Assembly: GCF_002078015.1 (NCBI RefSeq) | Contig: NZ_LWBP01000205.1 | Span: forward strand, 1 to 64,000 | Direction: 5' to 3' | DNA: 64,000 bases | Source of the DNA: Niastella populi | GTDB taxonomy: Bacteria; Bacteroidota; Bacteroidia; Chitinophagales; Chitinophagaceae | Part shown: positions 1 through 8,168 of the stretch, piece after piece | Layout: every line of letters begins with the position of its first letter | How positions within the stretch are numbered: position 1 is the stretch's first letter | The notes under the pieces: generated by a model | What the model was told of the DNA's origin: nothing | Seen by the model: the letters and a program-made list of their open reading frames with translations, nothing else | Database searches by the model: none | Translations under genes and position numbers: made by a program

Positions 1-141
1 TTTTACAAAAAGAACTTTGTGAATGGCCAGGTAAAAAACATATCAAGGGATGGCAAGGAGGCATCCTGTTATTCAGCAGGATTTAGGAGTAGTTATGAAG
101 TTTTTGAAAAGCTTAAAAAATTAAAAAATGACCTTAGTTGA
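1..141 (+). CDS. 3' end of an unknown gene (cut by the window edge)
   Basis: Frame 1 is open from the first base to a TGA at 139-141 and encodes 46 residues ending in ...EVFEKLKKLKNDLS. The peptide is Lys- and Phe-rich, AT-rich in DNA, and overlaps the next start codon (128) by 14 bases, so the two genes are probably translationally coupled. I do not recognise a family. The coupling to two tiny AT-rich genes and a nearby RHS-core relic (784-831) suggests the end of a polymorphic toxin tip followed by immunity genes, but that is inference from context only. Confidence 0.5.
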   Translation, partial: FYKKNFVNGQVKNISRDGKEASCYSAGFRSSYEVFEKLKKLKNDLS

Positions 142-370
142 CTTAACAAATCAGGAAGTGCTGAAAGACCTCACTACAATTGAATTCGTTGGCGGATTTA
201 TAGACTTGCAAAATGATTATATGTGTACCGATATTGATTATAGGCCTGAAACTAAATCGTTGGTTTTTACGTTCAAAGCCTGTGTGGCTGGTAATGAAAA
301 GAAGTTACTGAGCTTAGTGTTTGAAAATGCGACTGTGTCAACCCTTAAGGGTGGCGGGTTCGGCAATTAA
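128..370 (+). CDS. Small unknown protein, possible immunity protein
   Basis: 80 residues, acidic to neutral, no signal peptide and no membrane segment, so probably cytoplasmic. The ATG at 128 overlaps the upstream gene's stop by 14 bases, the usual layout of a toxin tip and its cognate immunity gene in polymorphic toxin loci. The sequence alternates short beta-like stretches (IEFVGGFIDL, SLVFTFKACV, LLSLVFENAT). No family was recognised. The immunity role is inferred from size, coupling and AT-rich composition. Confidence 0.5.
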   Translation: MTLVDLTNQEVLKDLTTIEFVGGFIDLQNDYMCTDIDYRPETKSLVFTFKACVAGNEKKLLSLVFENATVSTLKGGGFGN

Positions 371-390
371 TAAAGTGTAATAAAAGTATT

Positions 391-732
391 ATGAGTTCTA
401 ATTCAAACGAATGCAATGCTTACATTATTAAAAGCATTCTTGCCAATAATGAGTTTGGCATTTTAGAGGTTAACGGAATAGAAGTGCTATCCTCAAGATA
501 TTTTTTAAAAAATCAGTATGCTGAAATTGTAACAATGATCAGAAATGGAGATACTAAAGCAATAAAATCATTAGCCGGCAATAGCTCAACGCAAAGAGAA
601 TACCTTGATGTACTGATATTCAGAGATCAAACAGGAACTAAATATATAGTAACCGTATACGATAGTGATGATTTATTACAGTATCCTCAGGTAATCGAAA
701 TTTTTAAATTAGATGTCGGAGTAGTGGGGTGA
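391..732 (+). CDS. Small unknown protein, possible immunity protein
   Basis: 113 residues, start ATG 20 bases after the previous stop, same strand and same AT-rich composition. No signal peptide or transmembrane segment. The predicted pattern is mixed alpha/beta (YIIKSILANNEFGILEVNGI, YLDVLIFRD, YIVTVYDSDD). I do not recognise a domain. In the same reading frame the translation after its TGA continues into an RHS-like relic at 784-831, so the gene lies just before an old recombination junction. Likely a third member of the toxin/immunity cassette at the window's left edge. Confidence 0.5.
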   Translation: MSSNSNECNAYIIKSILANNEFGILEVNGIEVLSSRYFLKNQYAEIVTMIRNGDTKAIKSLAGNSSTQREYLDVLIFRDQTGTKYIVTVYDSDDLLQYPQVIEIFKLDVGVVG

Positions 733-761
733 GCCAACAGTAACCTACTTTTATCAGGGCC

Positions 762-932
762 AATTCGTATAACCTGTTTTTTTGTATGCGATCCCTTGGC
801 TGACAATTATTATGATTTTACTCCTTATGCCCCACCCGCTCCTTCCTCACTTCCCCCACCTCTTTCAACAACAACGGGAACGCCGGTTGCGCCATACCGC
901 CATGATCGAAGCCGTCTAATTCGTATAACCTG
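762..932. repeat. 15-bp direct repeat pair flanking the RHS relic
   Basis: The 15-mer aattcgtataacctg occurs at 762-776 and again at 918-932, and the bases just to the right (g/a-rich runs ending in gtatgc) are also alike. The second copy is inside the esterase coding sequence (antisense codons for RLYEL). The first lies in noncoding DNA next to the RHS relic. This looks like a small duplication or a footprint of recombination at the end of the toxin locus. Confidence 0.6.
784..831 (+). pseudogene. Relic of an RHS core (DPLADNYY...) abutting the esterase gene
   Basis: In the + frame the DNA reads VCDPLADNYYDFTPYA. This matches the well-known RHS repeat-associated core motif DPLA(D/E)xYYxxxPYAYxxNNP of Bacteroidota. 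The match stops exactly where the antisense 3' end of the esterase gene begins (its stop codon is at 818-820). The motif is isolated, with no start and no further core, so it is a decayed remnant. Similarity was judged by eye; the overlap of about five codons with the esterase end could be chance. Confidence 0.4.
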
Positions 933-1645
933 GTTTTGGTATGCCCCGCCAGTTTCATCATCCGCCATAAATAGGCGTTTTCCTCATACCGCCCCAGCAT
1001 TTCCTTTTCGCGGTCGCCGGTGATCAGCAGCAATGGCGGCGCATCACTGCGTACATGGTACAAGGGCGCATATTCATCTATAACCGCCTGCGTGCCCTTG
1101 ATGCCGCGCTCCTCGCGGATCGTAAAATGCGTGATGGCATGCCCGCTGAAGGGAATCAACCCGGCAATACTGTCGGCATCGATCTTGTATTTATTTAAAT
1201 ACTTTTTATCCAACCCGGTCATCATAGCAAGATAACCGCCTGCGGAATGCCCCGACACGAAGATCAACCGCGAACTGCCGCCATAGTTTTGGATGTGCTG
1301 AAACACCCAGGCCACCGCAGCCGCCGCATCCTCGATATACGCCGGCGCCTTTACCTTTGGCGACAACCTATACCCCACCCCCACCACCGCATACCCCTTC
1401 TCCATAAGGGCGGCAGGTATTTCCTTTTTGCCTCCCGTTATACCGCCCCCATGAAACCATACAATGGTGGCAAAGTCTTTGGCTCCCTTCGGGTAATACA
1501 GATCCAGCCTGCATTGCGCATTGATATACGCATCCTTTTCTGCAACCGCTGCCGGATAGTAGGAGATCTCCTTTTCTGTTACATACTTTTGCTGTGCCTG
1601 TACATACGTTACATTGAGTAACAGGAAAAACAATATGGCTCTCAT
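818..1645 (-). CDS. Secreted alpha/beta-hydrolase esterase (BD-FAE/carboxylesterase-like)
   Basis: 275 residues with an N-terminal signal peptide ending near AQA/Q (residues 1-18). The alpha/beta-hydrolase signature is complete: oxyanion-hole HGGG at 65-68, nucleophile elbow GHSAGG with Ser134, acid Asp211 in TGDRE, and base His248 in DGFDHGG. This matches hormone-sensitive-lipase/carboxylesterase-like enzymes that deacylate small esters or polysaccharide acyl groups. It is divergent from a secreted GH43 gene (137-base gap), which fits a periplasmic or outer-surface carbohydrate esterase. Substrate is unknown. The 3' end carries one copy of a 15-bp repeat also found just downstream. Confidence 0.85.
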   Translation of the reverse strand: MRAILFFLLLNVTYVQAQQKYVTEKEISYYPAAVAEKDAYINAQCRLDLYYPKGAKDFATIVWFHGGGITGGKKEIPAALMEKGYAVVGVGYRLSPKVKAPAYIEDAAAAVAWVFQHIQNYGGSSRLIFVSGHSAGGYLAMMTGLDKKYLNKYKIDADSIAGLIPFSGHAITHFTIREERGIKGTQAVIDEYAPLYHVRSDAPPLLLITGDREKEMLGRYEENAYLWRMMKLAGHTKTRLYELDGFDHGGMAQPAFPLLLKEVGEVRKERVGHKE

Positions 1646-1782
1646 TCGTTGAAATTTATGATCTGCAGCAAGATACTATTTTAGCAGCACCGAATACGTA
1701 TTTCATACACGCTACTTAACATCCCGATGCGCCTCCATAGCATAGCAAAAAGTGCTATATTCAACCACCAAATCAACTACCG

Positions 1783-2733
1783 ATGATGAGAAAGCTCTTT
1801 ATCGCATTACCATTGCTTATTGCCACTATACAGCCTGCCCTTTCGCAAAACCCCATCATAAAACACATGTATACCGCCGACCCGGCGGCACGGGTTTTTA
1901 ACGACACCCTGTTTATTTATACTTCGCACGATGAGGATACCGCCACCTGGTTCAATATGCTCGACTGGCACGTATTCTCAACCGTTGACATGAAAAACTA
2001 TACCGATCATGGCGCCATCTTCTCCCTGGCCGATCTTTCCTGGGCCTCCCGCGCCGCATGGGCGCCTGATTGCGCCTATACCAATGGTCAATATTACTTT
2101 TACTACCCCGTTGAAACAAACGCTATTGGCGTAGCCACTTCTCACAGTCCTTATGGCAAGTTCAAAGATGCATTGAACAAACCGCTCATCACCCGCCAAA
2201 CCCCGGGCGTAGTGTGCAGCGGTTACCTCATAGACCCCACCGTGTTCATCGATGATGATAGCTCAGCATATATACTCTTCGGAATGAACGACCTCAATAT
2301 CGTAAAGCTGAATAAAGACATGATCTCTTTCAGCGATACGGTGCGTCAGGTAAAGGGCGCCGATAATTTCTTCGAAGCGGTATGGATGCATAAATACAAA
2401 GGGAAGTATTACCTCTCTTATTCGGGAAAATTCTCTAATGAAGGCAAAGGCAAACTGCTGTATGCCATGAGCGATAACCCCTACGGCCCTTTTGAATACA
2501 AAGGCGTACTGCTGGAAGAAATGAACAGCGGCACCAATCACCATTCCATCGTTAATTACAAAGGTGAATGGTACCTGTTCTACCATAATTCCGATCTCTG
2601 GTTCAAAAACCACCCCGAAGAAACCCCTGTACTGAACTGGAACGGGAAAAATCCTTTTCACCGCAGCATTTGCGTTGACCGCCTGTTCTATAATGAAGAT
2701 GGTACCATCCGACAGGTGGTTCCCGCCAAATAA
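1783..2733 (+). CDS. Secreted glycoside hydrolase family 43 protein
   Basis: 316 residues; signal peptide at 1-21 (ALS/QNP). The remainder is a single five-bladed beta-propeller of GH43 type. Visible catalytic triad: Asp33 in TADPAARVF (base), Asp151 in LIDPTVFID (pKa modulator) and Glu198 in NFFEAVWM (acid). GH43 enzymes release arabinose or xylose from plant polysaccharides. No carbohydrate-binding module follows, unlike the second GH43 protein at 18655. The start is the first ATG after a 137-base divergent gap with the esterase. Bond specificity cannot be read from sequence. Confidence 0.9.
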   Translation: MMRKLFIALPLLIATIQPALSQNPIIKHMYTADPAARVFNDTLFIYTSHDEDTATWFNMLDWHVFSTVDMKNYTDHGAIFSLADLSWASRAAWAPDCAYTNGQYYFYYPVETNAIGVATSHSPYGKFKDALNKPLITRQTPGVVCSGYLIDPTVFIDDDSSAYILFGMNDLNIVKLNKDMISFSDTVRQVKGADNFFEAVWMHKYKGKYYLSYSGKFSNEGKGKLLYAMSDNPYGPFEYKGVLLEEMNSGTNHHSIVNYKGEWYLFYHNSDLWFKNHPEETPVLNWNGKNPFHRSICVDRLFYNEDGTIRQVVPAK

Positions 2734-2820
2734 CATACCAGCCGGGGCATCATATTTGTATTTAGCTACATAGATGGCTGAATAGCAATGCGCAGCAGTA
2801 TGCCATTGCCCGAAATTGGC

Positions 2821-2828
2821 TATCTTTG
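2821..2828 (+). promoter_or_regulatory. Bacteroidota -7 element (TATCTTTG)
   Basis: TATCTTTG fits the Bacteroidota sigma-A -7 consensus TAnnTTTG and lies 36 bases upstream of the ATG at 2864. No well-spaced TTG/TTTG -33 partner is present (the nearest TTG, at 2806, gives a spacer of only 12), so the call rests on the -7 box. Confidence 0.45.
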
Positions 2829-2863
2829 CAACCTATTCTTAATAACACCGTAGCAATATAAAT

Positions 2864-3166
2864 ATGTCGAAATTATCTCTAAATATTCCGCATGCACAAA
2901 CACAGGAAGAGGCCCTGAACCGCATTAAACAACTCCTGAGCCGCTTACAGGAAGAACAAAAAGGCGCGGTTACCAATGTGCAGGAGATCTGGGACGGCCC
3001 CAATGGCAGCTTTAGCTTTTCGGCCAAAGGGTTCAATATCGCCGGCACCATTCAGGTGCGGGAAAATGAAGTGCAGCTCGATTCGGACCTTCCTTTTGCC
3101 GTATCTTTTTTTAAAGGGCAGATTGCCTCCATGATCACACAACGAGCCAATGATCTGCTCGCATAA
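2864..3166 (+). CDS. Polyhydroxyalkanoic acid system family protein
   Basis: 100 residues matching the short PHA_gran_rgn family: N-terminal helix with many Gln/Glu (TQEEALNRIKQLLSRLQEEQ), then a beta-rich half with NGSFSFSAKGFNIAGTIQV and the LDSDLPFAVSFFKGQI motif. Cytoplasmic, no signal peptide. The family is named for proximity to polyhydroxyalkanoate genes, yet no phaC, phaA or phasin gene is seen here, so a granule role is uncertain. It is a single gene with a TATCTTTG box 36 bases upstream. Confidence 0.8.
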   Translation: MSKLSLNIPHAQTQEEALNRIKQLLSRLQEEQKGAVTNVQEIWDGPNGSFSFSAKGFNIAGTIQVRENEVQLDSDLPFAVSFFKGQIASMITQRANDLLA

Positions 3167-3260
3167 CACCGCGCACAGTTAACAAAGCTTACTGTTTTGC
3201 CGATAGGCAATACCACAGCAATGGATTAATACCGGTACTTTATAATTACAACATCACTGT

Positions 3261-5540
3261 ATGAGGTACCTGGTATTTTGTATTGTCCTTTTGTTTACCG
3301 CACGCATAACGCTTGCCCAACCCATTTACGCCGGCCGGTATAAAACCATTTTTACCGCGCCGCCTGCCAATGTGCCCACCGTAAAAACACCTGATGCGCC
3401 GCTCGCCGGCAATGGCGACATCGGTGTAACGTTTGGCGGCCAACCCGGTAAACTGCAATTGTTTTTTGGAAAAAATGATTTTTGGCGGGCCTACCCCGTT
3501 TATCCCGGCGGTGGTATTGCTTTACCGGGCGGGCTCGATCTTGCTATTGATGCACTGAAGGGCGCCGCTTATTATGCCGAACAGGTGCCTGATAAAGCTA
3601 TTATTCACGCGAATTTTACAAAAGGCCCCGCAAAAGTAACCATCGATAGCTGGGTAGCCGCCACCCGCAATACCGTGGTGATTGAAATAACGGCCAATAC
3701 CACCTGCACCATTCAGCCAACACTCTGGGCAACCGAAGGCAATACCTCCATCAACAACAAAGGCGTCACCGGCAATGTTACGTGGGCAACCCGCTCCTTT
3801 GAAAATACGCCCCTGCTTGAATGGCCCTGTCACGTCGCGCTGGCCATGCGTATCCCGGGAAACAACGGCGCAAACGATAAAATCATAGTTACTCCGGGTG
3901 AGAAAAAGATCATCACCGTCACCATGTATACAAATAACGATCGCAGCGACTGGAAAACCGCGGCCATTGAAGAAGCGCAGTCATTGACCACCGCTGTTAT
4001 CCAACACATGTATGCCGAACACCTGCAATGGTGGCGCAGGTTCTGGCAACAATCAACCGTGCAGATAGATGACCCCGTAATTGAAAAATATTACTATACC
4101 TCCCAGTATCTGTTTGCATGCGCTTCCCGCGCCGGTAAATTCGCCCCGGGCATCTGGGGGCCGTTTATAACAAAAGATTCTGCGGCCTGGGGCGGCGATT
4201 ACCATTTGAACTACAATTACCAGGCGCCGTATTGGGCGGCCTATTCTTCCAACCACATCGAACTCACCCACAATTACGATCAACCGCTGCTCGATTATAT
4301 GAACAAAGGCAAAATACACGCGAAGGAACTGCTGCAGGTAAACGGCATCTACTTCCCGGTTGGCATTGGCCCCAAAGGTTTGTGCACCACGCGCTGGCCG
4401 CTTACACCCGAAGAAATGCTGGCGCGGTACGGCACTACCGACAACCGGATCGACAGCGGGTATAAATTCCTTGGGCAGAAAATAAACGCGGTCTTTGGCG
4501 CCGGTAATATGTTGATGCGTTTTTACAGTACCTACGATACGGAATACGCGCAGCGAATATATCCTTACTTAATAGCCTGTGCCGGTTTTAGGGAAGATTA
4601 CCTTAAGCTGGAAAATGGCCGTTATGTTATTTATATGGACCATTATTACGAAGTAATGCCTAACCTGCGCAACAATGGCCGGTGGCGCCATCAATTGGGC
4701 GATGTGAACTCCACCCTTTCCCTTGGCCTGGTGAAAATGTTGTTCAAAGGAATGATCGAAGTAAGTACCTTTTTAAAAAAGGACCTGCATCGATGGGCAA
4801 GATGGCAGGATATAGTTAACCGCCTTAGTCCCTTCCCCGTTGGTGAAACCGGCGGCCGGCTGAGCCTGCAGCCCGTAGAGCGAAGCCCGGTGGAGCGGCT
4901 GCAACAACCAACAGGTTTGTCGAGAGTATCCATTCACGGCCTGCTGCTTCCCGGCGGCGTGTGCGGACCGGTTACCGACAGTGCATTCAATACAATTTTA
5001 TTAAACGATGTGGCGCATTGGAAAGACCGCATGCAGCAGAAAGGCGAATGGGGCAATACGTTGAACAATGGCATTGAAACCTGTTTTCCCGCTGCGGTGC
5101 GCGTTGGGTATGATGCGGATGAAATTCTGCGGCAACAGAAAGACCGTATAACCGTTCAATCGTTTCCCAATGGCTTTATCACCCAGGGCGGCGGCGGCAT
5201 GGAAACCTTATCGGCAGTACCCATGACCGTTAATGAAATGCTGCTGCAAAGTTATGAAGGGGTGATCCGCATATTTCCCAACTGGAACCATAACAGAGAC
5301 GCCAGCTTTAGTAAACTGCGCGCCTATGGCGCTTTTCTGGTCAGCAGTTCGCTGCGGAACGGGCGCATTGAATTGGTAAAGCTGCAAAGCGAAAAAGGCC
5401 GTACCTGTGTTATACAAAACCCATGGCCGGGTAAAACCGTACAATGTATCCGTAATGGAAAGAAAACGGCTATACTCTCCGGCCAGAGGTTTTCGTTCGA
5501 CACAAAAGCAAATGAAACAATTATATTGAAGGCAATTTGA
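3261..5540 (+). CDS. Secreted six-hairpin glycoside hydrolase, GH95-like
   Basis: 759 residues with signal peptide 1-19 (TLA/Q). The N-terminal beta domain carries PLAGNGDIGVTFGG and LFFGKNDFW. The central (alpha/alpha)6 barrel has WGGDYHLNYNYQAPYW, the hallmark of GH95/GH65-like clans, and a C-terminal beta region ends in LRNGRIELVKLQSEKG. GH95 members are inverting alpha-L-fucosidases or alpha-galactosidases; the exact substrate is not deducible. Residues around 520-560 (from VGETGGRLSLQPVERSPVER) look like an inserted or variable loop. It is probably exported to the periplasm with the neighbouring GH43 and esterase, though no SusC/SusD pair is nearby. Confidence 0.75.
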   Translation: MRYLVFCIVLLFTARITLAQPIYAGRYKTIFTAPPANVPTVKTPDAPLAGNGDIGVTFGGQPGKLQLFFGKNDFWRAYPVYPGGGIALPGGLDLAIDALKGAAYYAEQVPDKAIIHANFTKGPAKVTIDSWVAATRNTVVIEITANTTCTIQPTLWATEGNTSINNKGVTGNVTWATRSFENTPLLEWPCHVALAMRIPGNNGANDKIIVTPGEKKIITVTMYTNNDRSDWKTAAIEEAQSLTTAVIQHMYAEHLQWWRRFWQQSTVQIDDPVIEKYYYTSQYLFACASRAGKFAPGIWGPFITKDSAAWGGDYHLNYNYQAPYWAAYSSNHIELTHNYDQPLLDYMNKGKIHAKELLQVNGIYFPVGIGPKGLCTTRWPLTPEEMLARYGTTDNRIDSGYKFLGQKINAVFGAGNMLMRFYSTYDTEYAQRIYPYLIACAGFREDYLKLENGRYVIYMDHYYEVMPNLRNNGRWRHQLGDVNSTLSLGLVKMLFKGMIEVSTFLKKDLHRWARWQDIVNRLSPFPVGETGGRLSLQPVERSPVERLQQPTGLSRVSIHGLLLPGGVCGPVTDSAFNTILLNDVAHWKDRMQQKGEWGNTLNNGIETCFPAAVRVGYDADEILRQQKDRITVQSFPNGFITQGGGGMETLSAVPMTVNEMLLQSYEGVIRIFPNWNHNRDASFSKLRAYGAFLVSSSLRNGRIELVKLQSEKGRTCVIQNPWPGKTVQCIRNGKKTAILSGQRFSFDTKANETIILKAI

Positions 5541-5568
5541 GAAGGCGGCGAAGAACGCTTTACCTGCA

Positions 5569-6015
5569 TTAAGCATCCGGAATTTCAGGCTCTACCAGCT
5601 TCGCCAGTTTTTCGAGCGACTCCTGCCAGCCTAAATAACACATTTCAGCAGGGATAACGGCAGGAATGCCTTCCTGGGTAATTTTTATGGTTGTGCCCGC
5701 AATATTCTTCTGCAGCGAAACAGTGGTGATCATTTCACCCGGCAGGTTGGGATCATCGAATTTATCGCTGTATTTCAAAAATTCATTCGGTTTTAGTTCG
5801 AGGTAGTTGCCACCGAAAGAATGGCTGTTGCCGGTTGAAAAATTCGTGAACGACATGCGGAATGTACCGCCGGCCTTCACATTCATTTCATGCACCGTAC
5901 AAATAAAACCATAAGGCGGTAACCACGACGCAATGGCATTGGCTTCGGTAAATGCCCGGTATACTTTCTCTGGTGATGCTTTCAGCACTCTGTGGAGTGA
6001 AACATTGTTCGACAT
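5569..6015 (-). CDS. SRPBCC/AHSA1-family (activator of Hsp90 ATPase-like) protein
   Basis: 148 residues from the ATG at 6015. The START-like fold shows the AHSA1 hallmarks: VLKASPEKVYRAFTEANAIASWLPPYGF at the N-terminus, GGTFRMSF in the middle, and GWQESLEKLAKLVE in the C-terminal helix. Such proteins bind small hydrophobic ligands; no specific ligand is known. An open frame continues upstream to 6186, but a good promoter (TTG-N18-TACATTTG at 6048-6076) lies inside that extension, so the 6015 start is preferred. Convergent with the GH95-like gene (28-base gap). Confidence 0.85.
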   Translation of the reverse strand: MSNNVSLHRVLKASPEKVYRAFTEANAIASWLPPYGFICTVHEMNVKAGGTFRMSFTNFSTGNSHSFGGNYLELKPNEFLKYSDKFDDPNLPGEMITTVSLQKNIAGTTIKITQEGIPAVIPAEMCYLGWQESLEKLAKLVEPEIPDA

Positions 6016-6047
6016 AAAATTTGTTTTATTGTTTGTTATTGATAGAA

Positions 6048-6076
6048 CAAATGTATGACGGCCATCTTTCTCACAA
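6048..6076 (-). promoter_or_regulatory. Bacteroidota promoter TTG-N18-TACATTTG
   Basis: Reading the minus strand, TTG (6076-6074) is followed 18 bases later by TACATTTG (6055-6048), an exact TAnnTTTG -7 box with an acceptable -33 spacing. It points at the ATG at 6015 and implies a leader of about 25 bases. Confidence 0.6.
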
Positions 6077-6308
6077 CGGGGGTATTCGTGCCAATAAATG
6101 GGTAGTTCGCGACAATTTAATCTCCAAAATACTCCCACCGCAAAGCAACCCATCCAACATAATTCCCATCTACCATGAAAATTCATAATAAGCTGTTGGA
6201 TGGTTTTTTAACATGGAAACAACCATTCTAACCAGTTTTTAATGTAACATTTAACCGGCAAGTGGTACAATTCTTGTACCCCCTGCCAAAATCGTATACC
6301 CACTATTT

Positions 6309-7211
6309 ATGAATAGAATATTTACTGCAGCCAAAGTATGTATTGGCATCCTGGTATTGTTGAGTAGTTGTGTTCCTACCAAAAAATTCAAAGCTTCCCA
6401 ATCGGCCCTGCAATCTGCCAGAAATGACAGCGCTGCATTGGCCGGGAAAGTGAAAAATTTAGAAGCAGACATTGCACAGCTGAAACAACAGGTGGCCGAC
6501 CATCTTAAAACAATTGATTCGAAATCAAAAAGCATCAGCGAACAGGAACAGGAGATCGACAAACTGTCAAAAGAGATCTCAAGCCTCAACCAGGAAAGGG
6601 TTAAACTGATCAACGACGCTTCGTACAAACAATCGCAGCTGACGAAGAGCGGACAGGAACTGCTTAACCAGCGGAAAAAACTGGAGCAGTTACAGGCATT
6701 GATGGACCAACAGAAAAAAGCCATCGAAGAGATCAGAAAAAAGATGGCTGACGCTCTTACGGGTTTTAAATCGAATGAACTTACCGTATCTACAAAAAAT
6801 GGCAAAGTATATGTGAGCCTGCAGGAAAATTTATTATTCCCTTCAGGCAGTGCCGTAGTGAACCCAAAGGGTAAGGAAGCATTGGCTAAACTCGCCGAAG
6901 TGCTGAACGTGAACCCTGAAATAACGGTAGACATCGAAGGCCATACCGACTCCATTCCCATCCGCGGTAAATACCAGGACAACTGGGATCTCAGTCTGGC
7001 CCGGGCTGCCTCCATTGTAAGAATTCTTACGATCGATTATAAAGTGGCCCCTGAAAGGGTAATCGCCTCGGGACATAGCCAGTTTGAACCGGTTCAAACC
7101 AATAGCACAGCAGAAGGAAGGGCGCAGAACAGAAGAACGGATATCATTTTATCGCCCAAACTCGACGAGCTGTTCAAGCTGCTGCAAAATTCGTCGGCAA
7201 AAGCAGATTAA
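6309..7211 (+). CDS. OmpA-family outer-membrane lipoprotein with coiled coil
   Basis: 300 residues. The N-terminus is a lipoprotein signal with lipobox LLSSC (Cys21). Residues about 30-155 form a long Lys/Glu/Gln-rich coiled coil (LEADIAQLKQQV, EQEQEIDKLSKEISSL, QRKKLEQLQALMDQQ). The OmpA/MotB peptidoglycan-binding domain follows at about 170-285 with IEGHTDSIPI and the terminal GRAQNRRTDI motif that contacts meso-DAP. Likely tethers the outer membrane to peptidoglycan. A 7-bp inverted repeat ggtacaa-ttc-ttgtacc sits at 6264-6280 before the gene and could be an operator. Confidence 0.9.
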   Translation: MNRIFTAAKVCIGILVLLSSCVPTKKFKASQSALQSARNDSAALAGKVKNLEADIAQLKQQVADHLKTIDSKSKSISEQEQEIDKLSKEISSLNQERVKLINDASYKQSQLTKSGQELLNQRKKLEQLQALMDQQKKAIEEIRKKMADALTGFKSNELTVSTKNGKVYVSLQENLLFPSGSAVVNPKGKEALAKLAEVLNVNPEITVDIEGHTDSIPIRGKYQDNWDLSLARAASIVRILTIDYKVAPERVIASGHSQFEPVQTNSTAEGRAQNRRTDIILSPKLDELFKLLQNSSAKAD

Positions 7212-7230
7212 GCATTTATTATAATTGCAG

Positions 7231-7275
7231 ATACCCCCGGCAGGTGCGATACCACATCGCATTTGCCGGGGGTAT
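7231..7275. terminator. Bidirectional hairpin between convergent genes
   Basis: A 20-bp stem (7231-7250 with 7256-7275, two G-T pairs) closes over a 5-base loop (accac). The outer 12 bp (atacccccggca/tgccgggggtat) are perfect. T-rich DNA follows on the + side. It lies between the convergent genes ending at 7211 and 7282 and can serve both. Confidence 0.75.
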
Positions 7276-7281
7276 TATATT

Positions 7282-7680
7282 TTACTCATCATTCACCACA
7301 TCGAGAATAGTAAAGGTTTTTTTACCCGCCGGCACCTTCCACTTTACCTGCTGCCCTTTTTTAAAGCCGATCAACGCAATTCCCACAGGGGCCATTACTG
7401 AAATTTTCCTTTCTTTTATATCGGCTTTATCGGGCATTACCAGCATAAACTCCATTACATCATTCATTCCTTCCGCCTGTATTCGCACAAAGGAATTGAT
7501 GCGCACTACATCTTCGGGAAAATTATCTTTATGCACCAGCGTGGCTTTCTTTAACTCGGCCAACAGGTCCTGCGCATTCCGGCGGTCGAAAGATAATTTT
7601 CTGCCTGCACCATTTAGTAAAGAAACCAGTAACTGGTAATCATCTTTTCTAAGCACTAAGTTATTATTTGCTGTTTGCAT
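7282..7680 (-). CDS. GreA/GreB-family transcript-cleavage factor, Rnk-like
   Basis: 132 residues from the ATG at 7680 (MQTANNN...). The N-terminal half resembles a short Rnk coiled coil (DLLAELKKATLV). The C-terminal FKBP-like half has the GreA/GreB signature with ISVMAPVGIALIGFKKGQQVKWKVPAG. Such proteins bind the RNA polymerase secondary channel. The long acidic coiled coil needed for cleavage by true GreA is short here, so the Rnk-like competitor role is more likely. It follows the gene at 7710-8168 by 29 bases on the same strand, probably one operon. An alternative start at 7770 overlaps that gene and is disfavoured. Confidence 0.8.
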   Translation of the reverse strand: MQTANNNLVLRKDDYQLLVSLLNGAGRKLSFDRRNAQDLLAELKKATLVHKDNFPEDVVRINSFVRIQAEGMNDVMEFMLVMPDKADIKERKISVMAPVGIALIGFKKGQQVKWKVPAGKKTFTILDVVNDE

Positions 7681-7709
7681 GATTTTTAATTTTAAAGTTC
7701 CACAAGCCT

Positions 7710-8168
7710 TTACTTCATTATCAGCTTCTCCATTTTCGGTTCCAGCATTTTTGAAAGCACCATCTGCCATATTTTAGCATTCCGCTCCAGCTTTTGCCGG
7801 TCGCTCAACGGGTGTTTCCCGTTGTCGTAAAAGGTGACAACATGGGTAACATCCGTATTCCTGTAATTGAATTGCAGATCTGTTCTTTCAAGGAATTCGC
7901 CTATTTCTTTATGTTTTAATTCGCCGTGGTTTATGCTGCGGTAAATTTGCCGTAAGGTTATAGAACTAACCTGGTTCAGATCGATCACATAGGCCGCATC
8001 CAATGAGCTGTTTACTTCCCATACCAACAGCTTTCTTTTTATTCCATCGAGGGCGATCACTTTATCGCCCAATACCAGCTGGCTTGAAAATGATAAATTG
8101 AACTTACAACCAAGCTCGTTCAATTGTAAATATTTGCTTTTGACAAAAACTGTTTCCACGTTTTTCAT
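7710..8168 (-). CDS. Unknown conserved-looking cytoplasmic protein
   Basis: 152 residues from the ATG at 8168; an upstream in-frame start at 8207 would add 13 residues of unconvincing sequence. No signal peptide or membrane segment. The N-terminal half is beta-rich (KFNLSFSSQLVLGDKVIALDG, KLLVWEV, AYVIDLNQVSSITL) and the C-terminal part is helical and basic (LSDRQKLERNAKIWQMVLSKML). No family is recognised. Close spacing to the downstream GreA/Rnk-like gene implies co-transcription. Confidence 0.6.
   Translation of the reverse strand: MKNVETVFVKSKYLQLNELGCKFNLSFSSQLVLGDKVIALDGIKRKLLVWEVNSSLDAAYVIDLNQVSSITLRQIYRSINHGELKHKEIGEFLERTDLQFNYRNTDVTHVVTFYDNGKHPLSDRQKLERNAKIWQMVLSKMLEPKMEKLIMK

Noticed and set aside
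6016-6186. N-terminal extension of the AHSA1-like gene
   Set aside because: A well-spaced promoter sits inside the extension and the family N-terminus begins at 6015.
7231-7275. The 20-bp hairpin as a structured RNA or riboswitch
   Set aside because: It sits between two convergent genes and is fully explained as a bidirectional terminator.
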